A stretch of DNA of 64,000 nucleotides from Streptomyces sp. NBC_01262. GTDB lineage: Bacteria; Actinomycetota; Actinomycetes; Streptomycetales; Streptomycetaceae. The stretch lies in NCBI RefSeq assembly GCF_036226365.1, contig NZ_CP108462.1, positions 7,224,501-7,288,500 on the forward strand, in the 5' to 3' direction. The notes under the pieces are model-generated. The model was not told the origin of the DNA and made no database searches. It saw nothing but the letters and a program-made list of their open reading frames with translations. A program made the translations under genes and the position numbers. Below are positions 25,017 to 33,148 of the stretch, in pieces. Each line of letters begins with the position of its first letter. The stretch's first letter is position 1.

Positions 25017-25622
25017 TCACAGCCAGCCGTTGTGGCGGGCCGTGCGCAGGGCTTCCATGCGGTTGCGGGCGGAGGTCTTGCCGATGGCGGCGGAGAGGTA
25101 GTTGCGTACGGTCGATTCGGAGAGGTGGACCCTGGCGGCGATGTCGGCGACGGTGGCCCCGTCGGCGGCGGCGTTGAGGACGTCCTGCTCGCGGGGGGTG
25201 AGGGGGTTGGGGCCGGAGCTCAGGGCGGCCGCGGCGAGGGCGGGGTCGATGACGCGCTCGCCGGCGAGGACGCGGCGGATGGCGGTGGCGAGGTCCTCGA
25301 CGGGGCCGTCCTTGACGAGGAAGCCGCAGGCGCCGGCTTCCATGGCGCGGCGCAGATAGCCGGGGCGGCCGAAGGTGGTGAGGATCAGGACCTTGCAGGC
25401 GGGGAGGGCGTCGCGGAGTTCGGCGGCGGCGTCGAGGCCGCTGCGGCCGGGGAGTTCGATGTCGAGGAGGGCGACGTCGGGGCGTACGGCGAGGGCCTCG
25501 GGGACGATGCGGTCGCCGGCGCCGGTCTGGGCGACGACCTCGATGTCGTCCTCAAGGTTGAGCAGCAGGGCGAGGGCGCCGCGCATCATGCCCTGGTCCT
25601 CGGCGAGGAGCACGCGGATCAC
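25017..25622 (-). CDS. NarL/LuxR-family response regulator
   Basis: Protein of 201 aa. The receiver domain (1-115) has the LAEDQ acidic pair, phosphoacceptor Asp in VALLDIELPG and switch Lys in LVKDGPVE. The LuxR-type helix-turn-helix (about 135-198) has LTPREQDVLNAAADG and HLSESTVRNYLSAAIGK. GTG at 25622 overlaps the kinase stop (GTGA). Partner of the upstream DesK-like kinase. Confidence 0.93.
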   Translation of the reverse strand: MIRVLLAEDQGMMRGALALLLNLEDDIEVVAQTGAGDRIVPEALAVRPDVALLDIELPGRSGLDAAAELRDALPACKVLILTTFGRPGYLRRAMEAGACGFLVKDGPVEDLATAIRRVLAGERVIDPALAAAALSSGPNPLTPREQDVLNAAADGATVADIAARVHLSESTVRNYLSAAIGKTSARNRMEALRTARHNGWL

Positions 25623-26755
25623 GAGGTGCGGCCCTCCTCCAGCGGCAGTTCGGCTACGACCCGGAAGCCCTTGCGGGGGCGGGGCGCCGGGCCCGCGTCC
25701 AGGGAGCCGCCCGCCGCGGCCAGCCGTTCGCCGAGCCCCTTCAGCCCGGAGCCCGGGGTCTCGCACCCTACGCCGCTGCCGTCGTCCGTGATCTCCAGCC
25801 GTACGCGGCAGTCCGCCCCGGTGACGCGGATGCGGCAGACCGTCGCCCCGCCGCCGTGCCGGATCACATTGGTGGCCCCCTCCCGTACGACCCAGCCGAG
25901 CAGTGCCTCCGTCTGTGAGGGCAGCGGCGGCCCGGACTCCTCCACGACCGCCTCGATGCCGGCGGCGGCCAGCGCCGACCGCGCCCGGTCCAGCTCGGTG
26001 GCGAGGCTGCCGTCGCGGTAGCCGGTGACGGCCTCGCGGATCTCGGTGAGGGCCTGGCGGCCGACGGCCTCGATGTCGGCGACCTGGGCGAGGGCGGCGT
26101 CGAGGTCGCGCGGGGCGAGGCGGCGGGCGGCCTCGGACTTGACCACGACGACGGAGAGGGTGTGGCCGAGCAGATCGTGCAGGTCGCGGGAGAAGCGGAG
26201 CCGCTCCTCGGCGACCGCGTGCCGGGCCAGCTCCTGACGGGTGGCCTTCAGCTGGGCGATGGCACGGAAGAGGGTGAGGATCGTGAGCGTGACCATTCCG
26301 GAGATCAGCGTGCCGTAGCCGATGGGCAGGGCGTCCCAGGGGTCGTCGGAGCGGAAGGCCGCGACGACTCCGGCGGCGATGCTGAGCGGGATCAGGAGCC
26401 TGCCCATCCGGTGGGGGCGCGACGCGATGCCGAGGGCGAGCGAGAGCAGCGGGAAGAGCAGCAGCCAGCTGCCCCCGTAGCCGATGGCGAGGGCGAAGGT
26501 GACGGCGGCGAGTCCCCACCACATGCGCTGGGGGAGGGTGGTGCTGTCCGTGTCGCGTCGCCTGTCGAAGGTCGTGAAGACGATGCCGATGTAGAGGGAG
26601 TTGAAGGCCAGCAGCCCGATGCCGCCGAGCCAGGGCATCGGGGCCCGTCCGGTGAATATGTTGGAGAAGCCCCCGGCGCCCATCAGCAGCCACGGCAGAA
26701 AGGTGAACTTGTTGGGCGGCCTGAGGTTCTCGATCTCCTCGTCGAAGCTCGTCAC
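25619..26755 (-). CDS. DesK-like sensor histidine kinase
   Basis: HisKA_3 family kinase of 378 aa. Four to five hydrophobic helices (about 20-155) are followed by the phosphoacceptor motif RDLHDLLGHTLS, then an HATPase domain with REGATNVIRHGGG and ITDDGSGVG. GTG at 26755 was preferred because GGGGAGGA lies 6 bp upstream; an ATG at 26788 is also in frame. It forms a coupled pair with the NarL-type regulator and may sense a membrane or lipid state, as DesK does, though that is inference. Confidence 0.9.
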   Translation of the reverse strand: MTSFDEEIENLRPPNKFTFLPWLLMGAGGFSNIFTGRAPMPWLGGIGLLAFNSLYIGIVFTTFDRRRDTDSTTLPQRMWWGLAAVTFALAIGYGGSWLLLFPLLSLALGIASRPHRMGRLLIPLSIAAGVVAAFRSDDPWDALPIGYGTLISGMVTLTILTLFRAIAQLKATRQELARHAVAEERLRFSRDLHDLLGHTLSVVVVKSEAARRLAPRDLDAALAQVADIEAVGRQALTEIREAVTGYRDGSLATELDRARSALAAAGIEAVVEESGPPLPSQTEALLGWVVREGATNVIRHGGGATVCRIRVTGADCRVRLEITDDGSGVGCETPGSGLKGLGERLAAAGGSLDAGPAPRPRKGFRVVAELPLEEGRTS

Positions 26756-26874
26756 GCTGTTCCTCCCCGTTCGAACGACTGTTGACATCGTATGAAGTGG
26801 GGTGCTGGCCAGGGCAGATGCGAATGTCAGCGACTCGGCGGGACAAATGTCACCGGTCCGGCGGCTGATGCCGT

Positions 26875-26893
26875 AGCTGATGGCGCGTCAGCT
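26875..26893. promoter_or_regulatory. Inverted repeat upstream of the Hsd4B-like operon
   Basis: AGCTGA and TCAGCT arms with a 7-bp spacer, 47 bp upstream of the KstR-type box and 80 bp before the hydratase ATG. It may be an activator or second repressor site, but short palindromes arise by chance. Confidence 0.3.
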
Positions 26894-26939
26894 CTTCCCG
26901 GCTCATGGGCGATGCGTTATACAGGAGAGCACCGCCACA

Positions 26940-26955
26940 CTAGAACGCGTTCTAG
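26940..26955. promoter_or_regulatory. KstR-type operator, steroid beta-oxidation operon
   Basis: CTAGAACGCGTTCTAG is a perfect 16-bp palindrome that fits the KstR pattern TnnAACnnGTTnnA. It ends at the AGAAGGAG ribosome site, 17 bp before the ATG of the hydratase, so bound repressor would block transcription of the whole hydratase-dehydrogenase-SDR operon. The strongest of the four boxes. Confidence 0.75.
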
Positions 26956-26972
26956 AAGGAGCCGTCCCGGAC

Positions 26973-27812
26973 ATGCCCATCGATGTCGCCAAGGCCCTCG
27001 CCGCCGAGCCCCGCAGGACCGAGCTCTCCTGGGGGTTCAAGGACGTCCTGCTCTACCACCTCGGCATCGGCGCGACCGAGCTGCGGTACGCCCTCGAAGG
27101 TCCCGGGCTGCAGGTCATTCCGAGCTTCTGCACGGTCGCGGGCGGGGCGCTGGCCGCGGCCGGGGGGCTGTCCATGCCGGGCGTCGACGTGGATCTGGCC
27201 GCGGTTCTGCACGGGGGCCAGCGGATCGAGCTGCACCGCCCGATCCCGGTGGAGGGCGCGGCGGTCCAGGCCTCGCGGATCGCCGCCGTGCATGACAAGG
27301 GCAAGGCGGCCGTGATCATACTGCGCAGCGAAGTGACGGACGCGGAGGGCCCGTTGTGGACCTCCGACACCGAGATCTTCGTCCGGGGCGAGGGCGGCTT
27401 CGGCGGCGAGCGCGGTTCCTCCGTACGGGAACCGGCCCCCGAGGGCGACCCCGAGCGCGAGGTGCTGAGGGCCACCCGCGAGGACCAGGCGCTGCTGTAC
27501 CGGCTGTCCGGCGACTGGAACCCGCTGCACGCCGACCCGGAGTTCGCCAAGCGGGCCGGGTTCGACCGGCCGATCCTGCACGGGCTGTGCTCGTACGGGA
27601 TCGTGCTCCGGGGTGTCGTGGACACCCTGTTCTCGGGTGACGTCGCGCGCGTACGTGCCTACTCCACCCGCTTCGCGGGGGTCTTCTTCCCCGGCGAGAC
27701 CTTGCGTATCCGTATGTGGTCCGCAGCCCCGGGCCGCGTCCAGGTGTCGGCGACCGCTGTCGAACGGGACGACGCGCCGGTCCTGACGGACGTGGTCGTC
27801 GAATATCACTAG
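26973..27812 (+). CDS. MaoC-like double hotdog enoyl-CoA hydratase, Hsd4B-like
   Basis: Protein of 279 aa with two hotdog halves. The second carries the hydratase motif LYRLSGDWNPLHADPEFAKRAGF (catalytic Asp and His), then RPILHGLCSYG. The MPID start, DKGKAAVI and ARGEGGFGG-like stretches match mycobacterial Rv3538/Hsd4B, an R-specific hydratase in steroid side-chain beta-oxidation. ATG at 26973 was chosen for the AGAAGGAG site 10 bp upstream; a longer start would include the operator. First gene of an operon with the alcohol dehydrogenase and SDR. Confidence 0.9.
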   Translation: MPIDVAKALAAEPRRTELSWGFKDVLLYHLGIGATELRYALEGPGLQVIPSFCTVAGGALAAAGGLSMPGVDVDLAAVLHGGQRIELHRPIPVEGAAVQASRIAAVHDKGKAAVIILRSEVTDAEGPLWTSDTEIFVRGEGGFGGERGSSVREPAPEGDPEREVLRATREDQALLYRLSGDWNPLHADPEFAKRAGFDRPILHGLCSYGIVLRGVVDTLFSGDVARVRAYSTRFAGVFFPGETLRIRMWSAAPGRVQVSATAVERDDAPVLTDVVVEYH

Positions 27813-27833
27813 GCCTCTATAGGGAGCCGCAAC

Positions 27834-28913
27834 ATGCGCGCAGCTCTGCAGCAGGAGATCGGCCAGGACAAGCTCGAAGTCGTCGACGACATGGAAGCGG
27901 TCGGCTTCGGGCCCGGCCGGGTGCGGATACGCATCCGCGCGACCGGGCTCTGCCACTCCGACCTCTCCGCGATGAGCGGTGTCCTCCCGCAGCCCGCGCC
28001 CTTCGTGCCCGGGCATGAGGGCGCCGGGGACATCGTGGAGGTCGGGGAGGGGGTGGAGGACCTCAAGGTGGGGGACCGCGTCCTGGTCTGCTGGCTTCCC
28101 GCGTGCGGCGCGTGCGCCGCCTGCCGGCGCGGCCAGTCGCATCTGTGCCTGGCCGGTTTCGTCAACGCGGGCACGCCCAACTTCCGCCGTGCGGGCGGCG
28201 CGGATGTCTTCGGCTTCGCCGGCACCGGCACCTTCGCCGAGGAGGTCGTGGTCGCCGCGCCCTGCGCGGTGCCGATCCCCGACGACGTGCCGTACGAGAT
28301 CGCCGCCCTCATCGGCTGCGGCGTGACCACCGGCATCGGCGCGGCCCTGAACACCGCGAAGGTCGAGCCCGGTTCCTCCGTCGCCGTGATCGGCTGCGGC
28401 GGCGTCGGCATCAGCGCCATCCAGGGCGCGCGGGCCGCCGGCGCCGCCGAGATCGTCGGCGTCGACCCCGTCGAGGGGCGGCGGGACGCCGCGCTGCGCT
28501 TCGGCGCCACCGACGCCGTCGCCCCGGAGGACCTCGCGGAGGTGAAGGCCCGCCTCACCGGCGGCGAGGGCTTCGACTACGTCTTCGAGGTCGTCGGCCG
28601 CGCCGCCACGGCCCGTACGGCGTACGAGATCACCCGGCGCGGCGGCACGCTGTGCGTCGTGGGCGCCGGGGCCATGGACGACTTCCTCCAGGTCAACATG
28701 TTCGAGCTCTTCTTCGACGAGAAGCGGATACTGCCGTCGCTGTACGGGGGCGGCGATGTGCGCCGTTCCTACGACCGCGTCATCCGGCTCTGGCGGGCCG
28801 GGCGGATCGACCTGGAGGGGCTGATCACGCACCGCGTCCGGCTGGAGGAGATCAACGAGGCGATCCACCAGATGCGGACCGGCGAGGCGCTCCGGACCTG
28901 CATCACCGTCTGA
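27834..28913 (+). CDS. Zinc-dependent alcohol dehydrogenase (MDR)
   Basis: Medium-chain dehydrogenase of 359 aa. Catalytic zinc residues are in GLCHSD and PGHEGAG; structural zinc Cys are in ACGACAACRRGQSHLC; the Rossmann motif is VIGCGGVGISAIQGAR. It oxidises an alcohol with NAD or an NDMA-type bound cofactor. Its position between Hsd4B-like and Hsd4A-like genes suggests that it turns the terminal side-chain alcohol made by the P450 into an aldehyde. It follows the hydratase by 21 bp. Confidence 0.9.
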   Translation: MRAALQQEIGQDKLEVVDDMEAVGFGPGRVRIRIRATGLCHSDLSAMSGVLPQPAPFVPGHEGAGDIVEVGEGVEDLKVGDRVLVCWLPACGACAACRRGQSHLCLAGFVNAGTPNFRRAGGADVFGFAGTGTFAEEVVVAAPCAVPIPDDVPYEIAALIGCGVTTGIGAALNTAKVEPGSSVAVIGCGGVGISAIQGARAAGAAEIVGVDPVEGRRDAALRFGATDAVAPEDLAEVKARLTGGEGFDYVFEVVGRAATARTAYEITRRGGTLCVVGAGAMDDFLQVNMFELFFDEKRILPSLYGGGDVRRSYDRVIRLWRAGRIDLEGLITHRVRLEEINEAIHQMRTGEALRTCITV

Positions 28914-28945
28914 GCCCCCCGGACCCGGCCCCGAAGGGAACCCCC

Positions 28946-29881
28946 ATGACCGCCCCCCTGCACGGCAGAACCGCAATCGTCACCGGCGCCGGCCGAGGCC
29001 TCGGCCGGGCAGAGGCGGTGGAGTTGGCGCGGCTCGGCGCGAATGTCGTGGTCAACGACTTCGGGCAGTCGGGCCGCGACGGCTCGGGCGAGGCGTCGGA
29101 GGCCCCGGCCGACACCGTGGCCGAGGAGATCCGCGCGGCGGGCGGCACGGCGATCGCCCATCACGGGGACGTGGCCGACTTCGCCGAGGCGCAGGCCCTG
29201 ATCGGGCTCGCGGTCGAGACGTACGGCGCCCTGGACATCCTGGTCAACAACGCGGGCATACTCCGGGACCGCATGGTCTTCTCGATGGCCGAGGCGGAGT
29301 GGGACTCCGTCATCCGGGTCCACCTCAAGGGCCACTTCAACACGACCCGCTTCGCCGCCGCCCACTGGCGCGAGCGCGCCAAGGCCTCCGGGGGGGCGCC
29401 GGTCTACGGCCGCATCGTCAACACCTCCTCCGAGGCCTTCCTCGCGGGCTCCGCCGGGCAGCCGAACTACGCCGCCGCGAAGGGCGGCATCGTCGGCCTG
29501 ACGACCTCCACGGCGCTGGCACTCGCCAAGTACGGGGTGCGGACGAACGCGATCTGCCCGCGGGCCCGCACCCGCATGACGGAGGACGTGTTCTCGCTCG
29601 TCGACGAATCAGGCGCCGACCCGATGGCGCCCGAGCATGTGGCGCCGCTCGTGGGATACCTGGCGGGGCCGGGCGCCGGGCGGGTGAACGGGCAGCTGTT
29701 CGTGGTGCACGGCGGGATGGTCGCGGTGATCGACAGGCCGCGCGTGGCCGCGAAGTTCGACACGGCGAAGGAGGCCTTCACGTACGAGGAGCTGGACGAC
29801 CTGCTGACGCCGTACTACGAGGGCCGGGACCCGAAGGAGACCTTCGCCGCGGCGGAAGTGCTGGCGCTGAAGCACGAGTAG
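28946..29881 (+). CDS. Short-chain dehydrogenase, Hsd4A-like
   Basis: SDR of 311 aa. The NAD motif TGAGRGLGRAEAVELARLGA, VNDFG, NNAGILRDRMVFSMAEAEWD and the catalytic YAAAKGG are present, with a Ser in VNTSSEAF. The insert and C-terminal extension (FDTAKEAFTYEELDDLL) are typical of the Hsd4A/multifunctional-enzyme-2 type, which oxidises 3-hydroxyacyl-CoA. With the Hsd4B-like hydratase and FadA5-like thiolase it completes one round of side-chain beta-oxidation except the acyl-CoA dehydrogenase. GAAGGGA precedes the ATG. Confidence 0.9.
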   Translation: MTAPLHGRTAIVTGAGRGLGRAEAVELARLGANVVVNDFGQSGRDGSGEASEAPADTVAEEIRAAGGTAIAHHGDVADFAEAQALIGLAVETYGALDILVNNAGILRDRMVFSMAEAEWDSVIRVHLKGHFNTTRFAAAHWRERAKASGGAPVYGRIVNTSSEAFLAGSAGQPNYAAAKGGIVGLTTSTALALAKYGVRTNAICPRARTRMTEDVFSLVDESGADPMAPEHVAPLVGYLAGPGAGRVNGQLFVVHGGMVAVIDRPRVAAKFDTAKEAFTYEELDDLLTPYYEGRDPKETFAAAEVLALKHE

Positions 29882-29883
29882 CC

Positions 29884-29915
29884 ACGTACGGCCGCGCTCG
29901 GGCGCGGCCGTACGT
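29884..29915. terminator. Strong bidirectional hairpin
   Basis: ACGTACGGCCGCGC and GCGCGGCCGTACGT form a perfect 14-bp stem with a 4-nt loop between the convergent SDR gene and the small minus-strand gene. It serves as terminator for both. Confidence 0.75.
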
Positions 29916-29929
29916 ACGAATCGTTTCTG

Positions 29930-30076
29930 CTACTCCGCGGTGGCAGCCGCTCTGCGGTGGCGGCCGTGTGCGGGGGTCTCGTTGTCTTCCGCGGAGGACG
30001 GACCACGGTGGCGGCCCGCTGCCGCGGCTGCCGCGGCGGCCGTGTCCTCGGCGGTGTTGTGTCGGGGTTCGGACAT
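29930..30076 (-). CDS. Small Ala/His/Arg-rich protein
   Basis: Protein of 48 aa beginning MSEPRHNTAED, with an eight-Ala run, two GRHRG/GRHRR stretches and a second Ala-rich end. GGAGAGAA precedes the ATG at 30076. The good ribosome site and flanking terminator support a real gene. No family or function is recognised; nucleic-acid or metal binding is possible from the His/Arg content. Confidence 0.5.
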   Translation of the reverse strand: MSEPRHNTAEDTAAAAAAAAGRHRGPSSAEDNETPAHGRHRRAAATAE

Positions 30077-30213
30077 GGTGGGAATTCTCTCCGTCGATCG
30101 CTTACCGGTGCGCTCGGGGGTCGGCGGAAAGGGCAGAGCCCAACGAAACATCCACGCACGCCGATTGCTCACGGAACGAGCCCGGCGGTGCCCCCGCGTG
30201 ATCTTATCGGAGT

Positions 30214-31362
30214 TCAAGATCCCGCCGGAACCGGACCCGCCGCGGCGAGCGGGGCCTTTTGCAGGGGCAGTACGGCGCTGGGCTGCGGCTCGTCCGGCAA
30301 CACGGGCACCGGCAACGGCTCCGGCTCCGCCGCGGGCGCGTCGTAGGCCACGATCCCGCACGGGCAGTGCGCGCAGGCGTAGGGCAGCCGGAGCACCCCG
30401 CCCGCCGTCCAGAGGCCGGCGCCGGGGAGCCAGCCCTGGGGGCCGGTGAGCCAGAGGGCCTGGCGTTGCCCGGGGCGCCAGATGGCGAGGGAGGTGCCGT
30501 GCGGACCCTCGGCGGTGAGGGCGATGCCGCAGGCCTCGGGGGCGATGATCTGGCCGGGCTGGGCGGCGAACGGGGTGAGGAAGGAGTCCGGGAGGCGCAG
30601 CGCCTCGGGGAAGCGCACGGGGTCCCGGTTGCCGAGGACGCCCCAGCCGAGACGGTCCTCGCCGGGGGCGTTGCTGCGCACGACGAGCAGACCGCTGTCG
30701 GGCTCGGCGAGCAGCAGCCGGTCGTCGCTGTCCTCGGTGATCTGCAGCAGCGGGCTGATCTCGCCCCCGCGCCGCAGGTCGACCGCGACCGTCTTCACCG
30801 GCCCGCCGCTCTCCGCCTCGCGGTCCAGCGCGAGCATCCGGCCCGTACGGTCCAGCCAGGCGCCGCCGTAGCAATGGCCGGGGATCTCGGCGAGCTTGCG
30901 CGGCCAGTCCCCGCCGGAGCCGCCGCCCGCCCCGTCGGCGGTGGAGTGGACGAGCCATACGGCGGTGGCCGTGCCGTCGTACGCGAGGGCGAGCACGCCG
31001 TCGCCGGTGCCGGGCGGCGGCAGCAGCCGTACGTCCTCCCCGCGCAGCGAGCCGAGCGGCAGCTCGCCGGTGCCGGGGCCGGTGGGATACAGGAGCGCGA
31101 AGTCGTGCCGGTCGGCGACGCGGCGGCGGATGAGCACCCGGCCGTCGGTCAGGGGCACGAGCTGGGAGCCGGGGTCCTCGGGCTGGTTGCCGGGCAGGGG
31201 GACGGTGTAGGGCTCGGGACCGTCGAGCGTCCAGCGCTCCGGGTACCAGCTCTCGTCGTCTCCGATCGCGGTGAGGCAGGCGGCGTACGAGCCGTCCGCT
31301 GATGTCGTGAAACCCACCCGCCGCACGGTCTCCGCGGCGGTCTCGGTGGCGCAGGTCGTCAT
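30214..31362 (-). CDS. Conserved protein of probable beta-propeller type
   Basis: Protein of 382 aa without a signal peptide. It contains repeated short beta-rich blades (DGRVLIRRRV, DGVLALAYDGTAT, DDRLLLAEPDSGLLVVRS) and a late Cys cluster CAHCPCG. No catalytic motif is seen. ATG at 31362 faces the divergent Nif3-like gene. Streptomyces homologues are uncharacterised. Confidence 0.7.
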   Translation of the reverse strand: MTTCATETAAETVRRVGFTTSADGSYAACLTAIGDDESWYPERWTLDGPEPYTVPLPGNQPEDPGSQLVPLTDGRVLIRRRVADRHDFALLYPTGPGTGELPLGSLRGEDVRLLPPPGTGDGVLALAYDGTATAVWLVHSTADGAGGGSGGDWPRKLAEIPGHCYGGAWLDRTGRMLALDREAESGGPVKTVAVDLRRGGEISPLLQITEDSDDRLLLAEPDSGLLVVRSNAPGEDRLGWGVLGNRDPVRFPEALRLPDSFLTPFAAQPGQIIAPEACGIALTAEGPHGTSLAIWRPGQRQALWLTGPQGWLPGAGLWTAGGVLRLPYACAHCPCGIVAYDAPAAEPEPLPVPVLPDEPQPSAVLPLQKAPLAAAGPVPAGS

Positions 31363-31550
31363 GGTGTGAGCTCACCTCCGCCCCCAGACGCTAGTTTTCG
31401 TACCTTCGCCCGACCGACATGAGTTGGTGTGCTTCACACGTAAGGGTGGCGATTGTCCCGAACCGCCGGAGTCCGGAAGCCGGCTGTGCTGAACCTGTAC
31501 GGAACCTCGCGACTGAGTCCCCGCAAGGGATCGGAGGTAACCTTCCACCC

Positions 31551-32408
31551 GTGCCCACACTGTCCGACGTCATCGCCGCGCTCGAAGCCCTCTGGCCCCC
31601 GGAGCGGGCCGAGCAGTGGGATGCGGTCGGCCTGGTCTGCGGAGACCCGGACGCCCAGGTCAGCCGGGTGCTCTTCGCGGTCGACCCGGTCCAGGAGGTC
31701 GTCGACGAGGCGGTCAAGCTGGACGCCGACCTGCTCGTCACCCACCACCCCCTCTACCTGCGCGGTACGACCACGGTCGCGGCCACCGGCTTCAAGGGCC
31801 GGGTGGTGCACGGCCTGATCAAGAACGACATCGCCCTGCACGTCGCCCACACCAACGCCGACCGCGCCGACCCCGGCGTCTCCGACGCCCTGGCCGCCGC
31901 CGTCGGGCTCCGTATCACCGGCCCCCTCGTCCCCGACCCGACGGATCCCGCCGGCCGCCGGGGCCTGGGCCGGATCGGCGAGCTGGAGGTCCCGCTGACG
32001 CTGGCCGAGTTCGCCGGCCTGGCCGCGCGCGGCCTGCCGCGCACCGCCACCGGGCTGCGCATCGCGGGCGACCCGCAGCAGCTCGTCCGTACCGTCGCGG
32101 TGTGCGGCGGCTCCGGCGACAGCCTCTTCGCCTACGTACGCAAGGCCGGGGCCGACGCCTATCTGACGGCCGACCTGCGGCACCACCCGGCGTCCGAGGC
32201 CCAGCAGGCCGGGCCGCCGGCGCTGATCGACGCCGCCCACTGGGCCACCGAGTGGCCCTGGTGCGAGCAGGCCGCCGCCCAGCTCGACGAGATCTCCGAC
32301 CGCCACGGCTGGGCCCTGCGCACCTATGTGTCGCGCACGGTCACCGACCCCTGGACGGCACACGCACTTCCCGCTGAACCCCTCACCACCTCAGGAGCCC
32401 CCCGCTGA
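31551..32408 (+). CDS. Nif3-like dinuclear metal centre protein
   Basis: Protein of 285 aa in the NIF3/YbgI family, toroidal hexamers with a two-metal site. LLVTHHPLYLRG and the late ALIDAAHWATEW carry His and Glu metal ligands, and HTNADRADPGVSDALA is a typical family stretch. GTP cyclohydrolase-like or hydrolase roles have been proposed for the family; none is certain. GTG at 31551 follows GGAGGTAA. The stop overlaps the next gene's proposed CTG start. Confidence 0.88.
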   Translation: MPTLSDVIAALEALWPPERAEQWDAVGLVCGDPDAQVSRVLFAVDPVQEVVDEAVKLDADLLVTHHPLYLRGTTTVAATGFKGRVVHGLIKNDIALHVAHTNADRADPGVSDALAAAVGLRITGPLVPDPTDPAGRRGLGRIGELEVPLTLAEFAGLAARGLPRTATGLRIAGDPQQLVRTVAVCGGSGDSLFAYVRKAGADAYLTADLRHHPASEAQQAGPPALIDAAHWATEWPWCEQAAAQLDEISDRHGWALRTYVSRTVTDPWTAHALPAEPLTTSGAPR

Positions 32409-33148
32409 ACGCCGCGCCCGCCGACCAGATCCGACTCCTCGAAGTCCAGGCCCTCGACTCGCGTATCGCGCAGCTGGACCACAAGCGCCGCAACCTCCCG
32501 GAGCACCAGGAGATCGAGCGCCTCACCGCCGACGTCAAGCAGCAGCGCGACCTCCTCGTCGCCGCCACCACCCAGGAGACCGACACCGCCCGCGAGCAGC
32601 TCAAGGCCGAGCAGGACGTGGACCTCGTGCGCCAGCGCGCCGTCCGCGACCAGCAGCGCCTCGACTCCGGCGCGGTGTCCTCCCCGAAGGACCTGGAGAA
32701 CCTCCAGCGCGAGATCGTCTCCCTCGCCAAGCGCCAGAGCGACCTGGAGGACGTCGTCCTTGAGGTCATGGAGCGCCGCGAGTCCCTCCAGGAGCGCGTC
32801 ACCGAGCTCACCGGCCGGGTCGACTCCCTCCAGGCCAAGATCACCGAGGCCGAGGCCCGTAAGAACGCCTCCCTGTCCGAGCTCGACTCCGACGGCTTCA
32901 AGGCCGCCAAGGAGCGCGAGGTCATCGCCGGCGCCGTCCCCGCCGACCTGCTCAAGCTCTACGACAAGATCCGCAGCCAGTCCGGCGGCGTCGGCGCGGC
33001 CAAGCTCTACCAGAAGCGCTGCGAGGGCTGCCGTCTGGAGCTCAACATCACCGAGGTCAACGAGGTCCGGGCGGCCCCCGCCGACACCGTCGTGCGCTGC
33101 GAGAACTGCAGCCGGATCCTGGTCCGCACCCCGGAGTCCGGCCTGTGA
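32405..33148 (+). CDS. Zinc-ribbon coiled-coil protein (CTG start proposed)
   Basis: Protein of 247 aa. Residues about 10-180 are a long coiled coil (heptads of Leu, Glu, Arg, Gln). The C-terminus has a four-Cys zinc ribbon, CEGC at about 202 and CENC about 25 residues later. Homologues next to Nif3-like and RNase H genes are widespread in actinobacteria and of unknown role. No ATG/GTG/TTG lies near the conserved N-terminus NAAPADQIRLLEVQALDSR. The CTG at 32405, overlapping the Nif3 stop (CTGA) and preceded by CAGGAG, is the only fitting start. Confidence 0.85.
   Translation: MNAAPADQIRLLEVQALDSRIAQLDHKRRNLPEHQEIERLTADVKQQRDLLVAATTQETDTAREQLKAEQDVDLVRQRAVRDQQRLDSGAVSSPKDLENLQREIVSLAKRQSDLEDVVLEVMERRESLQERVTELTGRVDSLQAKITEAEARKNASLSELDSDGFKAAKEREVIAGAVPADLLKLYDKIRSQSGGVGAAKLYQKRCEGCRLELNITEVNEVRAAPADTVVRCENCSRILVRTPESGL

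Noticed and set aside
26880..26972. Earlier start for the Hsd4B-like hydratase at 26880
   Set aside because: The extra 31 residues have no family similarity and would translate across the operator; the ATG at 26973 has a strong ribosome site.
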